DNA of 60,138 nucleotides from Microbacterium sp. SCN 70-27 (GTDB lineage: Bacteria; Actinomycetota; Actinomycetes; Actinomycetales; Microbacteriaceae). The translations under genes were made by a program, and so were the position numbers. The notes beneath the pieces were generated by a model. The model worked only from the letters and a program-made list of their open reading frames with translations. It had not been told where the DNA came from and ran no database searches. Of the stretch, positions 1-9,728 are shown one piece after another (the first letter of the stretch is position 1; every line of letters begins with the position of its first letter). The stretch spans positions 1 to 60,138 of the forward strand of contig MEEK01000015.1 of the NCBI GenBank assembly GCA_001724425.1, given 5' to 3'.

Positions 1-17
1 AGTTGCGTCTCGGCGGG
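1..17. repeat. Truncated copy of the palindromic repeat at 1125-1188
   Basis: The first 17 bases of the window are identical to 1174-1190, the right arm of the large hairpin that follows the next gene. The left part lies outside the window. The gene at 150-1121 is therefore bracketed by two repeat copies in the same orientation. Confidence 0.7.
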
Positions 18-149
18 CGGGCACGGGCGGCGGGGCGGGCGGCGGGGCGGGCGGGCATCGCGCCCTCCACAGGGCGCGATCTGCGCGGGTGCGTCCACAG
101 ATCGGGTCGGGGCGTGCCGGGTGGCGCGAGGGGATGCCACGGTGGCGGC

Positions 150-1121
150 ATGCTCCGCACCGCACCCTCCGGCGTCTTCCGAGCCGCACCGATCGAGCTG
201 CTCGTCGCGAGCGAGCACGAACCCGCCGACCGGCCCCGCGCCACGGCCGACCTGCACCGCGTCCGGCACCGGGTGTACGCGGCATCCGCACGGTGGCAGG
301 CGCTTGCCCCGTGGGACCGTTATCTCGCGCGCGTCCATGCGGTCGCGCTCATCCGTCCGGGCGCGGTGTTCTGCCACGAGTCCGCGGCGGCGCTGCTCGG
401 CCTTCCCGTGTTCGGGGAGCCCCGCGACATCCACGTCTTCGACGTCGGAGCGCCGTCCACGCACCGCGTCGGCGACGTCGTGCGCCACACGAGCCGCATC
501 GCGCCCACTGTCATCACGTGCAACGGCATCCGCGCGACGGCGCCTGCCGACACCGCGTCGGCTCTGGCCCGGATGCTGCCCCCGGCATTCGGGCTGGCCG
601 TCGTCGACGCCGCGATCTCACCGCGGCAATGCGCCCTGACGACGCTCACGGAGATCGAGCAGGTGCGGCTGCGGACGGTCGACCCGCGCGGCATCCGCCG
701 ACACGACTGGATTCTGTCTGCGGCATCCACAGATCCGGAGTCCGTCGGCGAGAGCGTGAGCCGTGCCGTGATCTCGTGGCTGGGGTTCGCGCCGCCCCGG
801 CTCCAGCACGAGTTCCGGCTGGAGGGATGCACCGATCGCGTGGACTTCTGGTGGCCGGACTGCGGTGTCGCCGGCGAGTCGGACGGATACGGCAAGTACG
901 ACCCGAGCGATCCGGCGGCGGCTCACCGCGCGCTGACGCAGGAGAAGCGTCGCGAGGACCGGCTCCGCCGCCACGTGCGCGGCTTCGCCCGGTGGGACTG
1001 GTCCGACGCCATGCGCGCCGCCCCGCTCGAGCGCGCGCTCGAGCACGCGGGCGTGCCGCGCGTCGCGCCTGCCCAACGGCTGATGCTGGCCACGCTCCGC
1101 GGCAACCGGCGGTCGCTGTAG
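150..1121 (+). CDS. AbiEi-like / DUF559 (Vsr-fold endonuclease-like) protein
   Basis: A 323-aa protein of a type common in actinobacteria, combining an AbiEi-antitoxin-like region with a C-terminal DUF559/Vsr-like nuclease-fold region. The middle part holds CHESAAALLGLPVF (about residues 75-88), like the SAA-GLP core of AbiEi-type proteins. The C-terminal part has VDFWWPDCGVAGESDG, then EKRREDRLRR and FARWDW, matching the D-E-K-W layout of DUF559. I chose ATG 150 because upstream codons are low-complexity Gly/Arg. Both flanks carry arms of the same palindromic repeat. The cellular role is unproven. It could be an orphan defence or repair nuclease, or the protein partner of the flanking repeat. 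No toxin gene is adjacent. Confidence 0.7.
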   Translation: MLRTAPSGVFRAAPIELLVASEHEPADRPRATADLHRVRHRVYAASARWQALAPWDRYLARVHAVALIRPGAVFCHESAAALLGLPVFGEPRDIHVFDVGAPSTHRVGDVVRHTSRIAPTVITCNGIRATAPADTASALARMLPPAFGLAVVDAAISPRQCALTTLTEIEQVRLRTVDPRGIRRHDWILSAASTDPESVGESVSRAVISWLGFAPPRLQHEFRLEGCTDRVDFWWPDCGVAGESDGYGKYDPSDPAAAHRALTQEKRREDRLRRHVRGFARWDWSDAMRAAPLERALEHAGVPRVAPAQRLMLATLRGNRRSL

Positions 1122-1124
1122 CGA

Positions 1125-1188
1125 CGCCGAGACGCAACCTGCCGCCCGAGAAACGCCGGGGTTTCGGGCGGCAAGTTGCGTCTCGGCG
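1125..1188. repeat. 64-nt palindromic repeat, probable bidirectional terminator
   Basis: A near-perfect 28-bp stem: the left arm begins CGCCGAGACGCAAC and the right arm ends GTTGCGTCTCGGCG, with one mismatch, a 2-nt bulge and a 6-nt loop. It lies between the convergent DUF559 gene and gcvP and could terminate both. Its right arm recurs at position 1, which marks it as a dispersed repeat and not just a terminator. The GCCGAGAC/GTCTCGGC ends are shared with the element at 43207-43276. Confidence 0.8.
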
Positions 1189-1195
1189 GGGGCGA

Positions 1196-4129
1196 CTACG
1201 CGAACGCCTCCACCGGCGGGCAGGCGCACAACAGGTTGCGGTCGCCGTAGGCGTTGTCGATACGGCGGACGGGCGGCCAGTACTTCGTGCGCACCAGGGA
1301 GTGCACGGGGTACACGGCCGTCTCGCGCGAGTACGGGTGCGACCACTCCGACGCGACAACCGTCTCGGCCGTGTGCGGCGCGTTCACGAGGGGGTTGTCG
1401 GATGCCGGCCACTCCCCCGCCTGCACGCGATCGGCCTCGGCGCGAATCGCGATCATCGCCTCGATGAAGCGCTCGATCTCGCCGAGGTCCTCCGACTCGG
1501 TCGGCTCGACCATGAGCGTCCCCGCGACCGGGAACGACATCGTCGGGGCGTGGAAGCCGTAGTCGATCAGGCGCTTCGCGACATCGTCGACCGTGACCCC
1601 CGTCGCCTCCTTCAGCGGCCGCAGGTCGAGGATGCACTCGTGCGCCACGAGCCCGCCCTCGCCCGCGTACAGCACGGGGTAGTGCTCGCGCAGCCGTGCC
1701 GCGATGTAGTTCGCCGCGAGCACCGCGGACGCGGTCGCCTCCCGGAGGCCCGCGGCACCCATCATCCGGATGTACGCCCACGAGATCGGCAGAATGGATG
1801 CCGATCCGTACGGCGCCGCCGAGACGGGGCCCCCGTCGAAGACGTAGCCGCCCGCATGCTCGGCGCGCTGCGCCAGCGGGTGCGACGGCAGGAACGGCGC
1901 GAGGTGCGCCTTCGCCGCGACCGGCCCGACGCCGGGACCCCCGCCGCCGTGCGGGATCGCGAAGGTCTTGTGCAGGTTCAGGTGCGAGACGTCGCCACCG
2001 AGGTCGCCGAACCGCGCGAACCCGACGAGCGCGTTCATGTTCGCACCGTCGACGTACACCTGGCCGCCCGCATCGTGCACGGCGGCGGTGATGTCGACGA
2101 CGTCCTGCTCGTACACGCCGTGCGTCGACGGGTACGTGATCATGAGCGCCGCGAGCGCGTCGGCGTGCGCCTCGATCTTGGCGCGCAGGTCGCCGAGGTC
2201 GACGTTCCCCGCCTCATCACACGCGACGACGACCACCCGCATGCCGGCGAGGACCGCGGATGCCGCGTTCGTCCCGTGCGCCGACGACGGGATGAGACAC
2301 ACGTCGCGCTGCTCGTCGCCGCGGGAGCGATGGAACCCGCGGATCGCGAGGAGCCCCGCGAGCTCGCCCTGAGAACCCGCGTTCGGCTGCAGCGACACGG
2401 CGTCGTAGCCCGTGATCTCGGCGAGCCACGACTCGAGCTGCTCGATGAGCACGAGGTACCCGGCGACGTCCTCAGCCGGGGCGAAGGGGTGCACGCGCGC
2501 GAACTCCGGCCACGACACGGCGGCCATCTCGGTCGCCGCATTGAGCTTCATCGTGCAGGACCCGAGCGGGATCATGCCGCGGTCGAGCGCGTAATCGCGA
2601 TCGGCGAGCTGCTTGAGGTAGCGCATCATCGCCGTCTCGGAGTGGTGCACGTGGAAGACGGGGTGCGTGAGGAACTCGTCCTCGCGCACGAGGGATGCCG
2701 GCAGGTTCACCTCTGCGGCCGCGAGCAGCGGCTGGACGGCGGTCCACCCGAAAGCGTCCCCGGCGCCGAAGACGCCCGGCATCGTGGCATCCGTCGCACC
2801 GAACACGCGCGCGAGCGCGATGAGCTCGCCGATCGTCGTCGTCTCGTCGACCGAGATCCCGACCTCGTCGGTGTCGCGGAACCACAGCTGGAATCCGCGC
2901 TCGCGTGCGCGATCGATGATCGCGCACGCCCGCCCGGGGACGCGCACCACGATCGTGTCGAAGAACTCGGCGTGGGCGACCTCTCCCCCGGCGGCGACGA
3001 TCCAGTCGCGCAGCAGGTGCGCCTTCTTCGCGACGTCCATCGCGATCGCGCGGAGCCCGTCGGGCCCGTGGTACACGGCGTACATGGATGCCATGACGGC
3101 CAGCAGCACCTGAGCGGTGCAGATGTTCGACGTCGCCTTCTCGCGGCGGATGTGCTGTTCGCGCGTCTGCAGCGACAGGCGGTAGGCGGGCTTGCCCACG
3201 GCATCCTGCGAGACGCCGACGAGCCGCCCGGGGAGCTGCCGCTCGAGTCCTGCGCGCACGGCCATGTAGCCGGCGTGCGGACCGCCGAAGCCCATCGGCA
3301 CACCGAAGCGCTGGGTCGTGCCGACCACGATGTCGGCGCCGAGCGAACCCGGAGAGCGCAGCAGGGTGAGAGAGAGCAGGTCGGCGGCCACGACCGCGAG
3401 ACCGCCCTGCGCCTGGACGGCGGCGATGACCTCGGACGGGTCCCAGACCCGCCCGGTCGCGCCGGGGTACTGGATGAAGGCGCCGAAGGCGGTGGGCGTT
3501 TCGACTCGCTGCGCTCGCTCAACGACCGGGGGGGACGGGGTGGGGGCGAAGGGGACCTCTTGGATCTCGATGCCGAGGGCGGCGGCGCGATGGTGCAGCA
3601 GTGCCTTCGTCTGCGGCAGGGCATCGGCATCCACGAGGAACACGTTCGAGGCCGACTTCGACGCGCGTCGGGCGACCAGCATGCCCTCGACGACCGCGGT
3701 CGCCTCGTCGAGCATCGAGGCGCCTGCGGTCGCGAGACCGGTGAAGTCGGTGACCATCGTCTGGAAGTTGATGAGAGCTTCGAGGCGTCCCTGCGAGATC
3801 TCGGGCTGATACGGCGTGTACGCGGTGTACCAGGACGGGTTCTCGAAGATGTTCCGCGCGATCACCGACGGCGTCAGCGTGTCGTAATAGCCGAGGCCGA
3901 TGAGCGAACGCGCCGGGCGGTTCTGCGCCGCGAGGTCGCGGAGCTCCGCGAGGGCCTCTGCCTCGGTCGCGGCCTCCGGGATCGCACTGTCGGCGACGGG
4001 CGCGGCGTGGATGGATGCCGGGACGGCGCGCTCCATCAAGGCATCCACCGTCGGATACCCGAGCGCGTTCAGCATGATGGCCTGCGCGTCGGCATCCGTC
4101 CCGATGTGCCGGTCGGCGAAACCGGTCAC
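1196..4129 (-). CDS. gcvP: Glycine dehydrogenase (aminomethyl-transferring), P protein
   Basis: A 977-aa PLP-dependent P protein of the glycine cleavage complex. It decarboxylates glycine and passes the aminomethyl group to lipoyl-GcvH. The length fits the single-chain, fused-halves form. The PLP lysine is K721 in [17 protein letters not shown]; the N-terminal half starts with FADRHIGTD. The start is GTG 4129, overlapping the gcvH stop by four bases (GTGA). It is the last gene of gcvT-gcvH-gcvP and shares the riboswitch control. One oddity: residues about 201-211 ([11 protein letters not shown], in a Pro-rich stretch) are encoded by a repeat-like element at 3498-3530 sitting in frame in the N-terminal half. 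It is probably tolerated as a surface loop, since everything around it looks intact. Confidence 0.96.
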   Translation of the reverse strand: MTGFADRHIGTDADAQAIMLNALGYPTVDALMERAVPASIHAAPVADSAIPEAATEAEALAELRDLAAQNRPARSLIGLGYYDTLTPSVIARNIFENPSWYTAYTPYQPEISQGRLEALINFQTMVTDFTGLATAGASMLDEATAVVEGMLVARRASKSASNVFLVDADALPQTKALLHHRAAALGIEIQEVPFAPTPSPPVVERAQRVETPTAFGAFIQYPGATGRVWDPSEVIAAVQAQGGLAVVAADLLSLTLLRSPGSLGADIVVGTTQRFGVPMGFGGPHAGYMAVRAGLERQLPGRLVGVSQDAVGKPAYRLSLQTREQHIRREKATSNICTAQVLLAVMASMYAVYHGPDGLRAIAMDVAKKAHLLRDWIVAAGGEVAHAEFFDTIVVRVPGRACAIIDRARERGFQLWFRDTDEVGISVDETTTIGELIALARVFGATDATMPGVFGAGDAFGWTAVQPLLAAAEVNLPASLVREDEFLTHPVFHVHHSETAMMRYLKQLADRDYALDRGMIPLGSCTMKLNAATEMAAVSWPEFARVHPFAPAEDVAGYLVLIEQLESWLAEITGYDAVSLQPNAGSQGELAGLLAIRGFHRSRGDEQRDVCLIPSSAHGTNAASAVLAGMRVVVVACDEAGNVDLGDLRAKIEAHADALAALMITYPSTHGVYEQDVVDITAAVHDAGGQVYVDGANMNALVGFARFGDLGGDVSHLNLHKTFAIPHGGGGPGVGPVAAKAHLAPFLPSHPLAQRAEHAGGYVFDGGPVSAAPYGSASILPISWAYIRMMGAAGLREATASAVLAANYIAARLREHYPVLYAGEGGLVAHECILDLRPLKEATGVTVDDVAKRLIDYGFHAPTMSFPVAGTLMVEPTESEDLGEIERFIEAMIAIRAEADRVQAGEWPASDNPLVNAPHTAETVVASEWSHPYSRETAVYPVHSLVRTKYWPPVRRIDNAYGDRNLLCACPPVEAFA
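3498..3530. repeat. Extragenic-type repeat element inside gcvP
   Basis: The stretch starting GTTTCGACTCGCTGCGCTCG and continuing CTCAACGACCGGG looks like a dispersed Microbacteriaceae repeat normally found between genes (recalled, not searched). Here it is 33 nt long, read in frame on the minus strand, and is followed by a G-rich stretch that encodes Pro-rich residues. No second full copy was seen in this window. Confidence 0.5.
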
Positions 4130-4502
4130 GCGTCGCCGCCCGTGAGCGCCACATAGGCGGCCCGGTCGAGGAGGGCGTCGACGTCGGCCGGGTCGACCTG
4201 GATCTTCACGAGCCATGCGGCGAACGCATCGCCGTTGACGGAGGCCGGGTCGTCGACGACAGCGTCGTTGACCTCGACGACCTCGCCCGTGACGGGTGCG
4301 TAGAGCTCTCCCACCGACTTCGTCGACTCGATCTCGCCGCAGACTTCGCCCGCGGTCACAGTCGAGCCGACCGCGGGGAGCTCGACGAAGACGACGTCGC
4401 CGAGCTTGTCCGCGGCATAATCCGTGATGCCGACGGTCGCGACATCGCCCGACAGGGCAACCCACTCGTGCTGGTCGGTGTACTTGAGGGAAGCGAGATC
4501 GG

Positions 4503-4506
<4 letters not shown>
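4126..4506 (-). CDS. gcvH: Glycine cleavage system H protein (lipoyl carrier)
   Basis: A 126-aa lipoyl carrier that shuttles the aminomethyl group from P protein to T protein. The lipoylation lysine is K63 in [12 protein letters not shown], in the usual ESTKS setting. The start ATG 4506 overlaps the gcvT stop (ATGA) and has a strong AGGAGG at 4511-4516 inside the gcvT 3-prime end. The stop overlaps the gcvP GTG. Length and order are standard, and the three genes are translationally coupled. Confidence 0.97.
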
Positions 4507-5609
<1,103 letters not shown>

Positions 5610-5657
5610 GAGTTCTCCCGGATGGCGGGCGGGCGCCTGCCGTGTTCGGCAGACGTG

Positions 5658-5862
5658 AACTCCCCCTCTGTCATGGGCCTGAGAGTTTCGCCCCGGCGCC
5701 GTGCGCGGGGCTTTCACCGTCGGCGGATCCCCCTCACTGCGGGGATCTCTTTCCAGAGCGGCCGGACGAGAGCGGTACGCGGACCTGAGAGATTGGCGGG
5801 GAGGCTTGCTCCTTCGGTGCCCGGCACCCCTTCGAGAAGAGGATGCCAGGGCTCTCCCGCAC
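5658..5862 (-). promoter_or_regulatory. Tandem glycine riboswitch
   Basis: On the minus strand two glycine aptamers follow each other. The first starts GCGGGAGAG near 5860 and contains CCGAAGGAGCAAGCC and AATCTCTCAGG. The second contains GGTGAAAGCC, GGCGAAACTCTCAGGC and ends CAGAGGGGGAG near 5661. These are the hallmark conserved segments of the glycine riboswitch. It ends about 50 nt before the gcvT start and should switch the gcv operon on when glycine is abundant, the usual role of tandem glycine riboswitches on gcv operons. Confidence 0.95.
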
Positions 5863-5894
5863 ACGTCATGCGGCCTGTGTTCGATTGTCCGCTC

Positions 5895-5900
5895 AGCATA
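5895..5900 (-). promoter_or_regulatory. Candidate -10 element for the gcv operon
   Basis: TATGCT on the minus strand would place a transcript start near 5888, about 26 nt before the first riboswitch aptamer. No convincing -35 was seen. It lies back to back with the nrtR promoter. Confidence 0.4.
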
Positions 5901-5923
5901 GCGTGCCGTCCCGACACCGCAGT

Positions 5924-5952
5924 TTGCGTTCTGGTCATGTCGACTCTAAGAT
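5924..5952 (+). promoter_or_regulatory. Promoter of the nrtR-nad operon
   Basis: TTGCGT (5924-5929), a 17-nt spacer, then TAAGAT (5947-5952): a good housekeeping sigma-factor promoter. The first NrtR-type operator lies within the spacer, so a bound repressor would block polymerase. Confidence 0.7.
5934..5944. promoter_or_regulatory. NrtR-type operator 1 (GTC-N5-GAC)
   Basis: GTCATGTCGAC is an inverted repeat GTC-N5-GAC located between the -35 and -10 elements. With operator 2 it also forms the arms of a longer inverted repeat (TTCTGGTCATGTCGAC and GTCGATATGACAAGAA, 14 of 16 complementary). Confidence 0.65.
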
Positions 5953-5965
5953 CGGTGACGGAGTT

Positions 5966-6652
5966 ATGGTCGATATGACAAGAACCGCCCCCGAAATCCG
6001 CGTCGCCGTGTCGACGGTGATCTTCAGCCTCCGCCGCCGCCCCGCCGACGACGGTGCGACGGTCGTGTTGCCGCTCGTCCGACGCACCCGCGATCCGCAC
6101 GAGGGCGCGTGGGCCCTGCCCGGCGGGTGGCTCGATCCGCAAGAGGCGCTCGAGCGCGCGGCATCGCGCACTTTGGCCGAGACGACGACGCTGACCCCGA
6201 GCTACCTCGAGCAGCTCTACGCATTCGGCGACCCTGGGCGCTCCCCCGGTCGCGTCGTCTCGATCGTGTACTGGGCGCTCGTGCGCGAGGACGTCTCGCT
6301 CGAATCCGAGCAGCACAACGTCGCCTGGTTCGATGCGACCGCTCTCCCGAATCTCGCGTTCGACCACAACCAGATCGTGGACTACGCGCTCTGGCGCCTG
6401 CGCAACAAGGTCGGCTACAGCCGCATCGCGCACGGTCTGCTGCCGGACCTCTTCACCCTCGCCGACCTCCGCGAGGTGTACGAGGCGATCCTCGGCAGGC
6501 GCCTGGATCCCGCGAACTTCCGCCGCCAGGTCGAGAACTCCGCCACCCTCATCCCGACCGACGACTTCCGCACCGGCAGCCACCGGCCGGCGCGCCTCTA
6601 CCGCTACAACCACGACGTCGAGCTCGCCGACCGCGGGCCGCTCCCCGATTGA
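5966..6652 (+). CDS. nrtR: Nudix-related transcriptional regulator of NAD synthesis
   Basis: A 228-aa regulator: an N-terminal Nudix-fold effector domain followed by a C-terminal winged helix (about residues 150-228, IAHGLLPDLFTLADLREVY onward). The Nudix box GGWLDPQEALERAASRTLAE keeps the G-x5-E spacing and one Arg, but the catalytic REUxEE is R-T-L-A-E-T, so hydrolysis should be lost. That is expected for NrtR repressors, which sense ADP-ribose-type ligands. It heads the nadABC operon and two GTC-N5-GAC boxes sit at its promoter. The start is ATG 5966 or the in-frame ATG 5975; operator 2 covers both. Confidence 0.88.
   Translation: MVDMTRTAPEIRVAVSTVIFSLRRRPADDGATVVLPLVRRTRDPHEGAWALPGGWLDPQEALERAASRTLAETTTLTPSYLEQLYAFGDPGRSPGRVVSIVYWALVREDVSLESEQHNVAWFDATALPNLAFDHNQIVDYALWRLRNKVGYSRIAHGLLPDLFTLADLREVYEAILGRRLDPANFRRQVENSATLIPTDDFRTGSHRPARLYRYNHDVELADRGPLPD
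5969..5979. promoter_or_regulatory. NrtR-type operator 2 (GTC-N5-GAC)
   Basis: GTCGATATGAC, centred 35 bp from operator 1. It overlaps the first codons of nrtR, downstream of the predicted transcript start near 5959. Confidence 0.65.
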
Positions 6653-6675
6653 CCCGCCGTCCGAAAGGCATCGTC

Positions 6676-7983
6676 ATGACCCTCCTTCAGATCCAGCCCC
6701 GCCCCGTCGACCCGAGCGTCGACCACGAGATCCAGGCGATCGTCGCCGGGGACTCGACCGTCGAGACCTGCGCGACCGACCTCGCGGTGGGCCCGTGGGA
6801 CTTCGACCGGCGCCCCGGGTACGGGCCGGGATCGTCGATGGGCGACGTGATCCCGACGGGTGCCCCGCGCCAGGGCGAACTGCCCGCGGCCTACCGCGAG
6901 GCATCCGAAGAAGAGCTCCACGCGCGCATCACGGCGGCGAAGGCCACCCTGGGCGAGCGCGTCGTCGTGCTCGGCCACTTCTACCAGCGCGAGGAGGTCG
7001 TCGCCCACGCCGACTACGTGGGCGACTCGTTCCAGCTCGCGAACGCCGCACTCGGGCAGCCGCAGGCGGAGGCGATCGTCTTCTGCGGCGTGCACTTCAT
7101 GGCCGAGACCGCCGACCTCCTCTCCCGCCCCGATCAGGCGGTGATCCTCCCGAACCTCGCCGCCGGGTGCTCCATGGCCGACATGGCATCCATCGACGAT
7201 GTCGAGGACTGCTGGGAGCAGCTCGCGGACATCTACGGGCCGCTGGATGCCCCCGACGATGACGGTCTCGTCCCCGTCATCCCCGTCACGTACATGAACT
7301 CGTCCGCCGCGATCAAGGGCTTCGTCGGACGCCACGGCGGGATCGTCTGCACGTCGTCGAATGCGAAGACGGTGCTCGAATGGGCCTTCGCGCGCGGGCG
7401 GCGCGTGCTGTTCTTCCCCGATCAGCACCTCGGGCGCAACACGGCGAAGGCGATGGGCGTGCCGCTCGAGCAGATGCCGATGTGGAATCCGCGCAAGCCC
7501 GTCGGCGGGGCGTCGGAGGAAGATCTGGCGGATGCCCGGGTCATCCTCTGGCACGGGTTCTGCTCCGTGCACCGGCGGTTCACCGTCGACCAGATCGAGC
7601 GCGCCCGTGCGGAGCACCCCGGCGTCCGCGTGATCGTCCACCCCGAATGCCCGATGGCCGTCGTGGATGCCGCGGATGAGGCAGGCTCGACCGACTACAT
7701 CCGGAAGGCGATCGCCGCCGCGACGGAGCCGACGGTGTTCGCGGTCGGCACGGAGATCAACCTCGTGCAGCGCCTCGCCGCGCAGTATCCGCAGCACGAG
7801 ATCTTCTGCCTCGACCCGGTCGTCTGCCCGTGCTCGACGATGTATCGCATCCACCCGGGCTACCTCGCATGGGTGCTCGAGGAGCTCGTCGCGGGCCGTG
7901 TCGTCAACCGCATCGAAGTGCCGGGCGATGTCGCGGAGCCCGCGCGCCTCGCACTCGAGCGCATGCTGGCGGCGAAGCCGTGA
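6676..7983 (+). CDS. nadA: Quinolinate synthase A
   Basis: A 435-aa quinolinate synthase of the longer actinobacterial type. It condenses iminoaspartate with dihydroxyacetone phosphate using one [4Fe-4S] cluster. Likely cluster cysteines are in IVFCGVHFMAE, VHPECPMAV and VVCPCSTMYRIHP. YMNSSAAIKGFVGRHGGIVCTSSN and FFPDQHLGRNTA are typical family blocks. ATG 6676 has GAAAGG upstream. It follows nrtR by 23 nt and overlaps nadB by four bases. Confidence 0.96.
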   Translation: MTLLQIQPRPVDPSVDHEIQAIVAGDSTVETCATDLAVGPWDFDRRPGYGPGSSMGDVIPTGAPRQGELPAAYREASEEELHARITAAKATLGERVVVLGHFYQREEVVAHADYVGDSFQLANAALGQPQAEAIVFCGVHFMAETADLLSRPDQAVILPNLAAGCSMADMASIDDVEDCWEQLADIYGPLDAPDDDGLVPVIPVTYMNSSAAIKGFVGRHGGIVCTSSNAKTVLEWAFARGRRVLFFPDQHLGRNTAKAMGVPLEQMPMWNPRKPVGGASEEDLADARVILWHGFCSVHRRFTVDQIERARAEHPGVRVIVHPECPMAVVDAADEAGSTDYIRKAIAAATEPTVFAVGTEINLVQRLAAQYPQHEIFCLDPVVCPCSTMYRIHPGYLAWVLEELVAGRVVNRIEVPGDVAEPARLALERMLAAKP

Positions 7984-9728
7984 CCCCGTCGGTCGACGTC
8001 GTCGTCGTCGGGTCGGGCATCGCCGGGCTCACGGTCGCGCTGCACGCCGCAACCGCCGGATGCCGAGTGACCCTCGTCACGAAGGACGTGCTCGAGCACG
8101 CCAACACGCGGTATGCCCAGGGCGGGATCGCCGGCGTCATGTTCGCCGATGACCGCGTCGAGGATCACATCCGCGACACCCTCGTCGCAGGTGCCGGGCT
8201 CAGCGAGGAGCGCGCCGTGCGCGTGCTCGCGGAGGAAGGCCCGGGCCGCATCCGAGAACTGATCGACCTCGGGGTCGCCTTCGACCGGGCTGCCGACGGC
8301 GAGCTCGTGAAGGGCCTCGAGGCGGCGCACTCCTACCCGCGCATCCTGCACGCGGGCGGCGACGCCACCGGCACGGTGATCGAGAAGGCTCTCGTCGCCC
8401 GCCTGCGCGAGAGCGCCGTCCGCGTCATCGAGCACGCCTTCCTCGTGGACCTCGTCGTGGAGCACGGCCGCGTCGCCGGGGTCGACCTGTTCGTCGACGA
8501 CGAGCGGCACGAGCGCGTCACGGCAGATGCCGTCGTGCTCGCGACGGGTGGAGCGGGGCAGCTGTACGCGCATACGACGAACCCGCCCGTCGCGACCGGC
8601 GACGGCATCGCCGCCGCCGTGCGGGTGGGCGCCGCCGTCTGCGATCTGGAGTTCTTCCAGTTCCACCCGACCGTTCTTCCTCCGTCCGAGACGGCGGACG
8701 CGTTCCTCGTGTCGGAAGCCGTGCGCGGGGAGGGCGCCGTCCTGCGCGACGAGCAGGGGCGCCGCTTCATGCTCGAGATCCACCCCGACGCGGAACTCGC
8801 GCCCCGCGACGTCGTCGCACGCGCGATCGCCGAGGTCATGGCCGAGCAGGACGGGCACCCCGTACTCCTGGATGCCACGGGGCTCCGCGAGACCCGCAAG
8901 AGGACCGCGGCCTTCCTCTCGCGGCGCTTCCCGACGATCGACGCGGCCGTCCGAGCGCGCGGCCTCGACTGGTCGACCTCGCCCATTCCGGTCACCCCTG
9001 CCGCGCACTACCTCATGGGCGGAGTGACGACCGACCTCGACGGCCGAACGTCCGTGCCGGGCCTCTACGCGGTCGGCGAGGTCGCCCGCACGGGCGTGCA
9101 CGGCGCGAACAGACTGGCATCCAACTCCCTGCTCGAAGGAGCCGTGTTCGGCGCGCGCGCGGGCGACGCGATCGCCGCAGATGCCGCGAGCGGCATATGG
9201 CCCGGCCCGGGTGGTTTCGCCCGGGGTGCGGTGGTTCCCGAGGCGGGCGCGGGTGCGGCGGACGCGCCGGTCGCGCCCCCGTTCAGCCGCGCGGCCCTGC
9301 AGGAGCTGATGTGGCAGGACGCGGGTCTCGTCCGGGACGCGGACGGCCTCCGTCACGCCGCCGCAACGCTCGCCGCCTGGCGCGCCACCCCGCGCGGGCC
9401 TGTCACCGAGCTTCAGTACGAGGACAAGAATCTCCTCCTCGTCGCGGCAGCCCTCGTCGCCGCGGCGCAGGCACGGCCGCACTCGGTCGGCGCGCACGCC
9501 CGCAGCGACGACACGGCCGGCAGCACACCAGATGGCATCCCCACCGGCATCCCATCCGACCTCACCACCGCCGCCGCACCCGACCTCACGTCCGACGCCT
9601 CGCCCGGCATCGCGTTGCGCGAGCAGGGCCGATCGACACCATCCGGCGATGTGAGCGCTCAACCCGGGCCTGACGACGAATCCGCCCTGCTTTCACAACA
9701 CACGGCCCGGCTGGAGGAGGCCCGCTGA
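7980..9728 (+). CDS. nadB: L-aspartate oxidase
   Basis: A 582-aa FAD enzyme that oxidises L-aspartate to iminoaspartate for NadA. The FAD site is VVVVGSGIAGLTVALHAA near the N-terminus. Other landmarks are NTRYAQGGIAG, FHPTVLPP and GVHGANRLASNSLLEG. GTG 7980 overlaps the nadA stop and the end overlaps nadC (TGATG). The oddity is the C-terminus: after the normal helical end near residue 510, about 70 residues of low-complexity Pro/Ser/Thr/Asp sequence are added (PDGIPTGIPSDLTTAAAPD and so on). They carry no domain and make the protein longer than usual. It may be a recent extension through loss of the original stop. Confidence 0.95.
   Translation: MTPSVDVVVVGSGIAGLTVALHAATAGCRVTLVTKDVLEHANTRYAQGGIAGVMFADDRVEDHIRDTLVAGAGLSEERAVRVLAEEGPGRIRELIDLGVAFDRAADGELVKGLEAAHSYPRILHAGGDATGTVIEKALVARLRESAVRVIEHAFLVDLVVEHGRVAGVDLFVDDERHERVTADAVVLATGGAGQLYAHTTNPPVATGDGIAAAVRVGAAVCDLEFFQFHPTVLPPSETADAFLVSEAVRGEGAVLRDEQGRRFMLEIHPDAELAPRDVVARAIAEVMAEQDGHPVLLDATGLRETRKRTAAFLSRRFPTIDAAVRARGLDWSTSPIPVTPAAHYLMGGVTTDLDGRTSVPGLYAVGEVARTGVHGANRLASNSLLEGAVFGARAGDAIAADAASGIWPGPGGFARGAVVPEAGAGAADAPVAPPFSRAALQELMWQDAGLVRDADGLRHAAATLAAWRATPRGPVTELQYEDKNLLLVAAALVAAAQARPHSVGAHARSDDTAGSTPDGIPTGIPSDLTTAAAPDLTSDASPGIALREQGRSTPSGDVSAQPGPDDESALLSQHTARLEEAR

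Noticed and set aside
89..4156. Very long plus-strand frame opposite gcvP
   Set aside because: Arg/Asp/Val-rich low-complexity translation, antisense to a clear P protein; an artefact of high GC third positions.
9540..9680. Repeated IPTGIPSD-type residues at the NadB end as a separate small gene
   Set aside because: In frame with nadB with no ribosome site or start; treated as a tail.
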